A stretch of 64,000 bases of DNA from Persicobacter diffluens (GTDB lineage: Bacteria > Bacteroidota > Bacteroidia > Cytophagales > Cyclobacteriaceae). Position 1 is the first letter of the stretch. Each line of letters starts with the position of its first letter. Positions 19,637-29,100 of the stretch are shown piece after piece. The notes beneath the pieces were generated by a model, which saw only the letters and a list, made by a program, of their open reading frames with translations, did no database searches and had not been told where the DNA came from. The stretch covers positions 372,001 through 436,000 of the forward strand of contig NZ_BQKE01000004.1 in assembly GCF_036244895.1 (NCBI RefSeq). The letters run 5' to 3'. Made by a program: the position numbers and the translations under genes.

Positions 19637-20036
19637 GGTTTATCCCTGACTTTAATGTGTGGTAATTTCCTGCTATACAAAGCTGATCAATTCGAAATCA
19701 GCAGGCTTTAAAAAATTATACCTAAAATAGTCGATATTCCAATCAGGAGCTAAAATTTGAAACCTATTTATCCTCCTGTTCGCTTGAGTTATAATTAATT
19801 TAACACGTTTATTTTTTCACCCCTGTGATTTCCTGTATTTACCCCTTGTTTCAAATCTATTTATTCTAATCCAGCCTACAGCTGCTGTTTTCCACTTCCT
19901 TAGGGGTGCTTTAATAAAAGTGGGCTTTGATCGCTCACTTTCTCCCGAATGAAACAAAATCACGCATATTTGGCGCAAAAGCAGGTGTTGTCGCCCGGCT
20001 TGTATTTCTACTTTGTGCTCAACAAATAAGCATATT
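19637..20036. other. divergent intergenic region
   Basis: About 400 bases between DUF1963 (minus) and DUF1080 (plus). It must contain promoters for both directions. Apart from the promoter candidate listed separately, nothing could be supported. Confidence 0.4.
19988..20015 (+). promoter_or_regulatory. candidate Bacteroidota-type promoter before DUF1080 gene
   Basis: TTG at 19988-19990 and TACTTTG at 20009-20015 are separated by 18 bases, close to the -33 TTTG / -7 TAnnTTTG pattern of Bacteroidota sigma factors. The start codon is 21 bases downstream. The -7 box has one position fewer than consensus. Confidence 0.35.
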
Positions 20037-21407
20037 ATGAGAAAGCTAAATTTTTTAATCCTCTTCTTTTTGGTGAGTACTTTAGTGGTGGCTAAAGATC
20101 AGAAAAAGAAATTATTTAATGGTAAAAACCTCAAAGGTTGGGAAACACTGGAAGGTGGAGCTTCCTTTAAAGTGGAAAATGGGGAGATTGTGGGCGTGTC
20201 AAAAGCCGGTAGACAAAGTACTTTTTTGGCTACTAAAAAAAGCTATACCAATTTTATTTTGGAATATGAATACCTGTTAGGGGAAGGGCTTAATTCCGGG
20301 GTTCAGATTCGGAGTCAGGTCAATGAAAAGGGGGTGGTATATGGTATGCAGGTGGAAGCCGAAGATTCAGATCGGGCCTGGTCCGCGGGGATTTATGATC
20401 AATCTCGTCGGGGCTGGCGATATCCGCTGGAGTATCATCCGGAAGCAAAATCGGCGGTTCGCAAAGGGCAATGGAATAAGGTGAAAGTGGTGGCTTATGA
20501 AAATAGGATCGTTAGCTGGCTGAACGGGGTAAATGTGGCCAATTTGTTGGAAGAAGACACGGAGTCCGGCATTATTGCCCTTCAGGTACATGGTTGTGGG
20601 AAGAATAAAGAGGGCATGGAAAACCGTTGGAGAAATATTACCATCGTGGAGTTGGATCAGGCACCGGATTTTTCAGGAGTAAAAGCGCCAATGGTCAGCT
20701 ATTTAAAAAATGAATTAACGGCAGAAGAACAGCAGGAAGGCTGGGAATTATTGTGGGATGGCAAAACGACTAACGGCTGGCGTGGTGCAAAGCGGGATGA
20801 TTTTCCGGAGAAAGGATGGAAAATTGAGGATGGCGTATTGACGGTATTATCTTCCGGAGGAGCGGAGTCCGCACATGGGGGAGATATTGTAACCACCCGT
20901 CCGTTTAAGAATTTTATACTGGAATTGGACTTTAAATTTACCGAGGGCGCCAACAGTGGTATAAAATATTTTGTGGATACAGAGTTGAATAAAGGAAAGG
21001 GTTCTGCTATTGGCTGTGAATTCCAGATTCTGGATGATAAGCAACATCCCGATGCCAAAAAAGGCGTGAACGGAAACCGAACGGTGGGTTCGCTCTATGA
21101 TCTGATTACGGCTGACTCCCGCCTGTTTGTGAATGGCCTGAAACCTCAAAAGTATGTCCATCCTTCTCAATGGAACCGGGCCCGTATTGAAGTAAGAGGC
21201 AATAAGGTACGGCATGTGCTCAATGGCTGTACGGTGGTAGAATACGAGCGGAATACGCAAATGTGGAAAGCGCTTGTGGCCTATAGCAAGTATAAAAAAT
21301 GGCCGGGCTTTGGGGAAGCGGAGGAAGGATTAATTCTTTTGCAGGACCATGGGGATGAAGTGCATTTTAAGAATATTAAAATTAAGCCCTTAGAGATTGC
21401 CCTATAA
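20037..21407 (+). CDS. tandem DUF1080 (3-keto-disaccharide hydrolase-like) protein
   Basis: Predicted exported protein with two concanavalin-like DUF1080 domains, about residues 22-215 (KLFNGKNLKGWETLEGGASFKVENGEIVG) and 225-455 (GWELLWDGKTTNGWRGAKRDDFPEKGWKIEDGVLTV). The signal peptide ends near VVAK. The family (PF06439) includes 3-keto-beta-glycoside hydrolases/lyases that act after a sugar's C3 hydroxyl is oxidised. The ATG at 20037 is chosen over an in-frame upstream codon because the signal peptide begins there. Two Gfo/Idh/MocA oxidoreductases follow, the expected partners that would form the 3-keto sugar. The substrate is not readable. Confidence 0.85.
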   Translation: MRKLNFLILFFLVSTLVVAKDQKKKLFNGKNLKGWETLEGGASFKVENGEIVGVSKAGRQSTFLATKKSYTNFILEYEYLLGEGLNSGVQIRSQVNEKGVVYGMQVEAEDSDRAWSAGIYDQSRRGWRYPLEYHPEAKSAVRKGQWNKVKVVAYENRIVSWLNGVNVANLLEEDTESGIIALQVHGCGKNKEGMENRWRNITIVELDQAPDFSGVKAPMVSYLKNELTAEEQQEGWELLWDGKTTNGWRGAKRDDFPEKGWKIEDGVLTVLSSGGAESAHGGDIVTTRPFKNFILELDFKFTEGANSGIKYFVDTELNKGKGSAIGCEFQILDDKQHPDAKKGVNGNRTVGSLYDLITADSRLFVNGLKPQKYVHPSQWNRARIEVRGNKVRHVLNGCTVVEYERNTQMWKALVAYSKYKKWPGFGEAEEGLILLQDHGDEVHFKNIKIKPLEIAL

Positions 21408-21442
21408 TTTTTGTATCGTTTTTTATTTTTATCTGAAAATAG

Positions 21443-22771
21443 ATGAGTTCCAGAAGAAATTTTTTGAAGAAATCTGCAGTAAGTGCTGCAGGTATTAGTG
21501 TGCTTTCAGGCGTAAATACTTTCGCTAATATTGTGGGGGCCAATGACCGGATCAACACCGCCATAATTGGTTGTGGAGGACGGGCACATGGACTGGTACA
21601 GGCAGTGCATTTATCCAAGCCTATGGTGGTTTCCTATATTAGTGATGTGGATAGTAATCGTTTAGAGAAATTTAAAACTTTTTCTAAAGAGAAAATTGGA
21701 TATACCCCGAAGGCGGAAAAAGACTTTCGTAAAATCTTAGAGGACAAAGAGGTAGATGCGGTGGTAATTTCTACTCCGGAGCATTGGCATGCCCCTATGA
21801 GCATCATGGCCATGCAGGCAGGAAAGCATGTGTATGTGGAAAAGCCCTGCAGTCATAATGCCCGGGAAACCGAGTTGTTGATTGAGGCGCAGCAAAAGTA
21901 TAATAAAGTTTGCCAAATGGGGAATCAGCAACGTTCGGCCCTATCCTCTACGCTGGCTTACCGCGATATTCAGGAGGGGGTGATTGGTGAAGTATATGCT
22001 GGTCGGGCTTTTTATGCCAATACCCGAAAGTCTATTGGCAATGGGAAAAAGATGGCGCCACCAGCTACGCTGGATTGGGATTTATGGCAGGGGCCTGCGC
22101 CAAGAGAGGATTATCGGGATAATATCCATCCTTATAACTGGCACTGGTTTAGGAGTTGGGGCACCGGAGAAATTCACAACAATGGCACCCATGAAATTGA
22201 TGTTTGCCGCTGGATGCTGGGCGTGAATTATCCTAATCGTGTAGTATCTACCGGCGGGCGTAATCATTTCAAAGGAGATGATTGGGAATTTTTTGATACC
22301 CAGACTACCAGTTTTGAGTATGAGGGTGGTAAAACTATCAGCTGGGAAGGCAGAAGTTGTAACGGTTACAAAGGTCTTGGTGGCCGGGGCGTGGTGATTC
22401 ACGGAACGGAGGGGTCGATTTATTTGAATCGGGCCAAATATGATTTACTGGACCTGAAAGGAAATGTGATCAAAACCGAATGGGAAAAGGGACAGTACTC
22501 GGCCAATGATACCGCGGATCTTCAGGGATTTGATGGCTTAACCACCGCTCATATGCGGAATTTTGCGGATGCCATTTTGAAAGGCGATGAACTTACCGCG
22601 CCAATTGCGGATGCGGCCATCTCCACCCAATTATGTCATTTAGGAAATATTGCCCAGGACCTGCAGGAAAACCTGAAAATTGAACCCCAAAGCGGCCGCG
22701 TGGTGGGCTGTAAGCGTGCCAAAAAATTATGGAAGCGGAAGTATGAAAAAGGTTGGGAAATAAAGGTTTAA
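21443..22771 (+). CDS. Gfo/Idh/MocA oxidoreductase with Tat signal (1)
   Basis: Predicted NAD(P)-dependent sugar oxidoreductase exported by the Tat pathway. The N-terminus is SSRRNFLKKSAVSAAG, a twin-arginine signal. The Rossmann part has AIIGCGGRAHG, then VVISTPEHWHAP and VEKPCSHN, where EKP is the family hallmark lysine motif. The second half has HNNGTHEIDVCRWMLGV with the catalytic His region. It follows the DUF1080 gene by 35 bases. Export with bound cofactor by Tat fits periplasmic oxidation of a glycoside at C3. Confidence 0.88.
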   Translation: MSSRRNFLKKSAVSAAGISVLSGVNTFANIVGANDRINTAIIGCGGRAHGLVQAVHLSKPMVVSYISDVDSNRLEKFKTFSKEKIGYTPKAEKDFRKILEDKEVDAVVISTPEHWHAPMSIMAMQAGKHVYVEKPCSHNARETELLIEAQQKYNKVCQMGNQQRSALSSTLAYRDIQEGVIGEVYAGRAFYANTRKSIGNGKKMAPPATLDWDLWQGPAPREDYRDNIHPYNWHWFRSWGTGEIHNNGTHEIDVCRWMLGVNYPNRVVSTGGRNHFKGDDWEFFDTQTTSFEYEGGKTISWEGRSCNGYKGLGGRGVVIHGTEGSIYLNRAKYDLLDLKGNVIKTEWEKGQYSANDTADLQGFDGLTTAHMRNFADAILKGDELTAPIADAAISTQLCHLGNIAQDLQENLKIEPQSGRVVGCKRAKKLWKRKYEKGWEIKV

Positions 22772-22773
22772 AG

Positions 22774-23619
22774 ATGGAGCAACCGCAGGCTTTTCAGTAT
22801 GAGCAGCTTCGAGGGATGAATACTCGCCTGGAGATGATTTTGTGTGGTGACACTGAATATCTTCTCCAGGCTTGTATCAGCCGTATCCAGGCGGCCTTAT
22901 GGCATTGGGAACAGGTTTTGAGCCGTTTTGATCCCGAAGCAGAGACTTATAAAATGAATTCCGGGGCTTTTCGGATGCCTTTTTCCTTAAGTGAAGATTT
23001 ATGGGAAGCGCTCAGTTTCGCGGTGGATTTCCGGGAGAAGACCTCCGGCTTTTTCGATGTTTTTCATCTGGTGAATCAGCATGCGGAACGTGCGGTGGAT
23101 AGCCTGGTGGCCATGGAGGAAACAGCACATACCATTCAGTTTTTGACCGAAGAGGTAAGAGTTGATTTTGGGGGCATGGGAAAAGGGCTTTTTCTGAAAC
23201 AATTGCCGGAAATACTGGATCAGTTTCAGATTGAAAATGCTTTTATAAGTTTTGGGGAGAGTTCGATTTACGCCCGAGGGCACCGGCCGGATGGCGTAGC
23301 ATGGACGCTGCAGTTAAGCCCCGAATGTGGTTTTGATCAGCAACTGAGGTTGACTAATCAGTTTTTGTCGGTCAGCGGGATGCACGGGCAGTCGGCTCAT
23401 ATTCGGGATAAGCTGGGGAATTTGCCCTGCAATCATGGGGTGGCTGTTGTTGGGGATTGCCCTTTGGCTTTGGAAGCCATTTCCACCACGCTTTATTTGG
23501 AGCCCGGAATGGAAGGGGAGTTGAAAAAGCATTTTGCTTTGGAAGGACTTTATAGGGCAAAACATAAAATGAAGGGTAGTCAAACTGGTGCTGATTTTCC
23601 TGTTGTTCATTTAACATAA
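22774..23619 (+). CDS. apbE: ApbE-like FAD:protein FMN transferase
   Basis: Predicted flavin transferase that attaches FMN to Thr or Ser of a target protein. Visible family features are RGMNTRLEMIL near the start, WEQVLSRFDPEAETYKMN, TSGFFDVF, and VDFGGMGKGLFLKQ (the FAD-binding glycine-rich segment), then ISFGESSIYARG. The ATG at 22774 starts 2 bases after the preceding stop; an in-frame TTG further upstream is unlikely. No signal peptide is seen, which is unusual because most bacterial ApbE proteins act outside the cytoplasm. It sits between the two oxidoreductase genes. No flavinylation target is evident in the window. Confidence 0.78.
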   Translation: MEQPQAFQYEQLRGMNTRLEMILCGDTEYLLQACISRIQAALWHWEQVLSRFDPEAETYKMNSGAFRMPFSLSEDLWEALSFAVDFREKTSGFFDVFHLVNQHAERAVDSLVAMEETAHTIQFLTEEVRVDFGGMGKGLFLKQLPEILDQFQIENAFISFGESSIYARGHRPDGVAWTLQLSPECGFDQQLRLTNQFLSVSGMHGQSAHIRDKLGNLPCNHGVAVVGDCPLALEAISTTLYLEPGMEGELKKHFALEGLYRAKHKMKGSQTGADFPVVHLT

Positions 23620-23641
23620 TTCCCTATGAATATTTTTTAAT

Positions 23642-24919
23642 ATGAAAGAGACAAGAAGAAAGTTTTTGAAAAATTCGGCCCTGGCCGGAATGGGGCTTGC
23701 ATTGGGAGCCTCTGCCTTATCTTCCTGCAATGATATAGTAGCGGACGGAAAAGCCGTTCGCCTGGCAATTATCGGGACAGGAAGTCGGGGAAGGTATCTG
23801 ATGGAGCACCTATTTTATCTGAACAAGCGCCATCATACTTTTGAGGTGGTGGCGGTCTGTGATACCTATAGTCCCCATCTGGAATTGGCAAAATCCCTTT
23901 GTGGGCGTTATAAGAAAAATCCTAAAACTTTTACGGACTATAAAAGTCTTATCCGGGACTGTCCGGTGGATGGGGTGATTGTGGCGACTCCTTTATATCA
24001 GCATGCCCATATCACTATTGATTGCCTGCAGCAAGGGATACACGTTTTTTGTGAGAAGGCGATGGGCCGGACTATTGAGGAGGTCAGGGCCATGTATGAT
24101 GCACAGCAAAATTCCGGTAGTGTCTTATTGATCGGGCATCAGCGATTGTTTAACCAAAAATACCTGAATGCCATGGAGCGCCTCCATCAGGGGGAGTTTG
24201 GGCCTTTGGGACAGGTGCGGGCTTACTGGCACCGCAATAAGGATTGGCGGAAAAAGGTGCCGGCAGATTCTCCTGAACTGGAAAGGCAATTGAACTGGAG
24301 ATTGTACAAAGAGTACTCGGCCGGATTACTGTCAGAATTAATGTCGCATCAGTTGCAAGTGGCGAACTGGGCCTTCCAATCTGCTCCGGTTTCGGTCCAG
24401 GCTTCGGGTGGTATTCAGTTTTGGCAGGATGGCCGTGAAGTAGCGGATAATTTTGCCGCGGTTTTTACCTACCCTAATGGTAACCAGCTGATCTACGATT
24501 CCATGAATATGAACCGAAATTACGGGGTGGAGGAACACTTGATCACCGACCTGGCCAGTCTGCGATTGGAGACCAACACCATTCAGTGGGACAGCCCCAA
24601 TAAAACGGTAAATGATCCGGCGCCCCTGAAGGCGATGTCGGAAGCCATTAAGGATAATCTGAAAATGGGAAATGCCATTGGTGGCCCCAGCTGGGATCCG
24701 GAAACCGAAATAGAAGGGAAGAAAGAGCCGATCTATAAGGGGCAAGAAGGGGATGGGACGCAGGAATTGCTGCTGGGTTTTGTGGATTTTATTAAAGCCA
24801 AAGCCGCTCCGGACTGGATGCTCAGGGAAGCCTATCATGCCAGCATCTGGACTTTGTTGACTGAAAAAGCGATTGATAGCGGAGAAACGGTGAGAATGGA
24901 CGCACAATGGATGGTGTAG
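23642..24919 (+). CDS. Gfo/Idh/MocA oxidoreductase with Tat signal (2)
   Basis: Second predicted Tat-exported sugar oxidoreductase. The signal is ETRRKFLKNSALAG and ends in LSSCND, a possible lipobox, so it may be a Tat lipoprotein. The Rossmann motif is AIIGTGSRGRYL, followed by GVIVATPLYQHAH and FCEKAMG (in place of the usual EKP). ELMSHQLQVANW contains the His expected in the active site. It differs clearly from the first oxidoreductase, so the two likely oxidise different substrates or act in opposite directions. It ends the DUF1080 set. Confidence 0.85.
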   Translation: MKETRRKFLKNSALAGMGLALGASALSSCNDIVADGKAVRLAIIGTGSRGRYLMEHLFYLNKRHHTFEVVAVCDTYSPHLELAKSLCGRYKKNPKTFTDYKSLIRDCPVDGVIVATPLYQHAHITIDCLQQGIHVFCEKAMGRTIEEVRAMYDAQQNSGSVLLIGHQRLFNQKYLNAMERLHQGEFGPLGQVRAYWHRNKDWRKKVPADSPELERQLNWRLYKEYSAGLLSELMSHQLQVANWAFQSAPVSVQASGGIQFWQDGREVADNFAAVFTYPNGNQLIYDSMNMNRNYGVEEHLITDLASLRLETNTIQWDSPNKTVNDPAPLKAMSEAIKDNLKMGNAIGGPSWDPETEIEGKKEPIYKGQEGDGTQELLLGFVDFIKAKAAPDWMLREAYHASIWTLLTEKAIDSGETVRMDAQWMV

Positions 24920-24951
24920 CAGCACTGGTCCAGAGCGTGTTTTAGAACCAA

Positions 24952-25074
24952 AATGCGCAGCGAAAATTTGAAGAATGGCAGAAACGATACCCGATAATTT
25001 TGAGAAAATGGCATCGCTATTGTTGAGAATTTATTCTAAATCGTTTCCAATAATTTGAATTTGCAGCTGGATGA
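24952..25074. repeat. hairpin repeat family 2, copy 1
   Basis: Shares about 120 bases with the copy at 25464-25592, including a nearly identical core (GCATCGCTATTG then TGAGAA) and the end AATTTGAATTTGCA. GAAACGAT at 24981 can pair with ATCGTTTC at 25040. No ORF. Confidence 0.55.
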
Positions 25075-25084
25075 TTTGCTTTAA

Positions 25085-25291
25085 CCCGGATTATTCACCG
25101 CTAAATTTAGCAGTTTACGATAAGGAGAATTGTATCAGTTTGTTGTGCTTGCTTTTATTGATATTTTTAAGGTTTAAATGTGGGAGAATTTGCTTTCTCC
25201 ATATGCTTTGGCGGATAAAATGAAACTTGGAACGAATCCTTCATTTTTCGCCCTGGAAGCTAAATAAGGATTTCAGCATACGTAATTCGGC
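25085..25291 (+). mobile_element. small TIR element, copy B (about 207 bp, diverged)
   Basis: Begins CCCGGATTATTCACCGC right after TTAA at 25081-25084 and ends near AGCATACGTAATTCGG. The interior follows the other copies but is more diverged, and the right flank no longer shows TTAA. It is probably the oldest copy. Confidence 0.7.
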
Positions 25292-25354
25292 TCACACAAT
25301 TATTGAGGCTGTAATGTCGAATATTAAATGCTCATAACGGATTATTTTTTTTTT

Positions 25355-25386
25355 AAAGGATTTCGCAGCAGCGGAGTCCTTTTTTG
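25355..25386 (+). terminator. Rho-independent terminator
   Basis: AAAGGATTTCGC pairs with GCGGAGTCCTTT (12 bp with two G-U pairs, loop AGCA) and is followed by more T. A run of T precedes the stem, so it might work in both directions. It lies 435 bases past the last oxidoreductase stop, with inserted repeats between. Confidence 0.65.
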
Positions 25387-25463
25387 TTTCTGCCAATATC
25401 GGACTTGTCATTTTCACTTAAAGGACTGGTGAGCATCTCCGGTAATGTATTAGGGCGGGTTTG

Positions 25464-25592
25464 AAAGCGAAAATTTGCAACCAAAATTTGCTTATTGCAG
25501 AAGCGATAAAGGATTCTTTTGAGAGAATAGCATCGCTATTGCTGAGAACTTACCCAAAACCGCTTGCAATAATTCGAATTTGCATCCAGATG
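25464..25592. repeat. hairpin repeat family 2, copy 2
   Basis: Homologous to 24952-25074. AAGCG at 25501 faces CGCTT at 25561, where copy 1 has AAACG and CGTTT, so one base pair has changed on both sides. It lies on the other side of TIR element copy B. Confidence 0.55.
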
Positions 25593-26135
25593 GTGCGTTT
25601 TTAAATATACTCTTAGACGAAAGCGTACTTTTGGCTCCGAAATTGGAGTACGCCTGGGTGATTATTTCTGATTTTACCGCCCTTTTTTTGAGTCAAATGG
25701 ATTTTTTTTTGAGCGCTAACATCCACCTTGGTTCAATAGGCAAGGCTTCGTTTTTTAGGAATCGGGGGTAATTTTTTCTAAAAAAATGAAGGGTATATGA
25801 TTCTTTTTGGAACTCTTCCTCTTACTATGAGGTGGTTATTCTGGATGGACAACAGAAGTGGAGGGGCTTTTTTTGCTCACGCCCAAATTTTTTTCCATGA
25901 CGAATTCGTATCACCTATGTATTTTTCCGTAAACATGGTCTGATTTACGCTAGTGTACATCTCCATTTACAATAGCGTCATAATTCAAGTCACTTTTTTT
26001 GATCCTTTGTGATGGGATTCGCAATAAGAGTCACTTTTTAAGTCTCTTAATTGTATAATTTTTAATGAAGGGTTTAGGGAGTTCCTATTCCTGTATTATA
26101 AGGGCCCGTAGGATTTATTTTTAAAGTGATTTTTT
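25593..26135. other. intergenic region upstream of GH2
   Basis: About 540 bases of AT-rich sequence with several T runs. A 63-codon open frame at 25580-25771 starts inside a repeat and looks non-coding. The stretch before 26136 must hold the beta-galactosidase promoter; none could be assigned. Confidence 0.35.
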
Positions 26136-29100
26136 ATGCGTTTTTTTACTCTTTTTAGTGTTTTGTGGGTTTTCAGTGTTCTTGGAGCGCTTGCGCAAGC
26201 TGACTGGGAGAATGAACTGATGTTCGAGAAAAATAAAATGGAAGCCCGTGTTCCTTCTTATTCTTATTCCACCAGAGAAGCCGCTTTGAAGGGAGACCGT
26301 CAGGCTTCCAAAATGCAGTTGTTAAATGGTGATTGGAAGTTTAAATATGTAGGTCGCGCGGAAGATCGTCCTACGGATTTTATGGCGGCCGATTTTAAAG
26401 GAAAAAATTGGGCCACGATTCCGGTTCCTTCCAATTGGGAATTGCAGGGTTTTGGCCAGCCGATCTATACAAATATTGTTTATCCTTTTACACCGGGGGC
26501 TTTTGGAGATCAACCTTTGATTGCGGAAAACTATATGGGGCCACAGCCACCTCGTCCGCCGAAGATTTATCGAGACAATCCGGTGGGGAGTTATTTCAGA
26601 GATATGGAAGTGCCGGCAGACTGGGACGGTCAGTCCATTATTCTGCATTTCGGTGGGGTGACCTCTGCCTTTTATGTATGGGTGAACGGAGAAGAAGTAG
26701 GCTATAGTCAGGGTAGCCGATTGGCCGCTGAATTTGATATTACTGATTATGTGAAGCCGGGTAAAAACCGTTTGGCCGTGCAAGTGTATAAGTGGAGCGA
26801 TGGCAGTTATCTGGAAGATCAGGACATGTGGCGACTGGCAGGTATTCATCGCGAGGTGATGCTGATGGCACAACCCAAAGTAGCGCTGAACGATGTATTT
26901 GTCAGAACAAAATTTGATGCCAATATAGAGAATGCCCGTTTGGAGTTGCGTCCGAAATTGTGGGTAGCGCGGGAGACTTCCAAAGCAGAATTGAAAGCCT
27001 GGAGTCTGAAAGCGGAACTTTTCGACGGTGCTGGCCAAAAGGTGAATACCCAGCCAATGGAAATAGATCTGGCTTCTGTTTATTATGAACGTTGGCCACA
27101 ACGCGACATCACCAAATGGGCCATGATGGAAGCAGAGGTGAAGCATCCGGAAAAATGGACAGCAGAGACACCGAATCTTTATCAGCTCCTATTATCGGTG
27201 CATAATCCTGCCGGGGAAGCGGTGGAATACAGAAGCCAAAAGATTGGTTTTCGCCAGGTGGCTTTCAATGATAAAAACGAATTGTTGATCAACGGACAAT
27301 CGGTGAAAATCATGGGCGTGAATCGACATGATCACCATGCAGAGCGCGGAAAAGCATTGACCCGTGAGGATATGCGTAAGGATGTGGAGCTGATGAAGCA
27401 ATTTAATTTCAATGCGGTTCGTACTTCTCACTATCCGAACGATCCCTACTTCTATGAATTGTGCAATGAGTACGGTTTGTATGTAATGGACGAAGCCAAT
27501 ATTGAGTGTCATGGCCTGGGAAGTTTCCTTCCTCAGCAGCCAAGTTGGCCGGCCGCTATTTTGAGTCGTGTGATCCGAATGGTGGAGCGTGATAAAAACC
27601 ACCCGAGTATTATTTCCTGGTCACTGGGGAATGAGGCGGGTTCTGGTCCGGCATTTGCCGCTGCCGCTGGCTGGATTAAGGATTACGATCCTTCGCGATT
27701 CATTCACTATGAAGGGGCACAGGGAGATCCAACGCATCCGGCCTATCAGGAAGGTATCGGTTTTAAGCTGGGAAGAATTGAAGAGATGGCCAATCCGACA
27801 GATCCTCCTTATGTGGATGTGATCAGCCGGATGTACCCGAGCCTGAATCAGCTGACGAATATGTCCAATAGTCCTTATATTTCGCGTCCGATCATTATGT
27901 GCGAATATTTGCACGCCATGGGGAACTCGATTGGTTGTTTGGGCGAATTCTGGGATACCATCCGGGTGAAGCCGAATCTGATTGGTGGTTTTATTTGGGA
28001 CATGATTGATCAGGGCTTGGTAAAAACGCATGAAGATGGTACTGAATTCTTCGCCTATGGCGGTGATTTCGGGGATAAGCCCAACGATTCCAATTTCTGC
28101 ATGAATGGTGTTTTCGCTTCAGACCGTACACCGAATCCGCATGCCTGGGAATGTCGTTACGTTTTCCAGCCAGCCACTTTTGAATGGGCAAATAAAGAAG
28201 ATTTTAAAGTTAGAATAATCAATAGATTTGATTTCACCAATTTGAATCAGTATGAGCTACAGTGGTCTTTGTCCGAAAATGGAAAAGTGATTCAGACCGG
28301 GAAATTAGCTCCACAGGATATTGCCGCGCACAATTCTCAAGTGGTGCAGCTTCCCGTGAAAGCATTCAAAAAGAAAAGCTCGGCAGACTATCATTTAAGA
28401 ATGAGTTTGCATGAAGCCCAGGCGCGTGAGTGGTGTGCCAAGGGTACCGAAATAGCCAAAGAGCAATTAACTTATGCGGAGGCAGCACCTTTTACGACTT
28501 ATGTAAGCAAGCAAAAAGAAGCCTTGAGTCTGAATGAAATAAATGGTCAGCTGACCATCGAGGGAAAACAATTTTCCGCGGCTTTTGATGCACAATCCGG
28601 AGCACTTACTTCTTATATCGTTAAAGGCCAGGAACAAATATTCGCTCCGTTAAAGCCAACTTTCTGGCGACCATTAATTGATAATGACCGTCTGTTTAGA
28701 AATGCCGGGAAAAAACAAAAGTTCTGGAGGACCTTAGCGGACAAGTTAGAGCTGGTTAGTATTGAAAAACAGCAGGAAAATGGCTTTGTTTCTCTGGCGG
28801 TAAACCAGAAAATGGAAGATAAAGTGACTTTGACAAGCACCTATAAAATTTTTCCCGATGGTGCATTGGAAGTAGCACTCGAGCTGGATGCTGATCCTAC
28901 CTTACCGGAATTAATGCAATTCGGTCTGACGATGGGCCTAGCGGATCAATTTACCGAAACGGTATATTACGGAAATGGCCCTTGGGAAAGTTATGCTGAT
29001 CGTAAGCGTTCTACTGAGCTGGGTTTATACAGCGCACCTACGGAGGACATGTTTTATCAGTATGCTTATCCTCAGGCGAATGGCAACAGAACGGATACCC

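Noticed and set aside
25580..25771. 63-codon open frame between repeats upstream of GH2
   Set aside because: It starts within hairpin repeat copy 2, has no signal, no recognisable motif and no neighbour support; it looks like chance.
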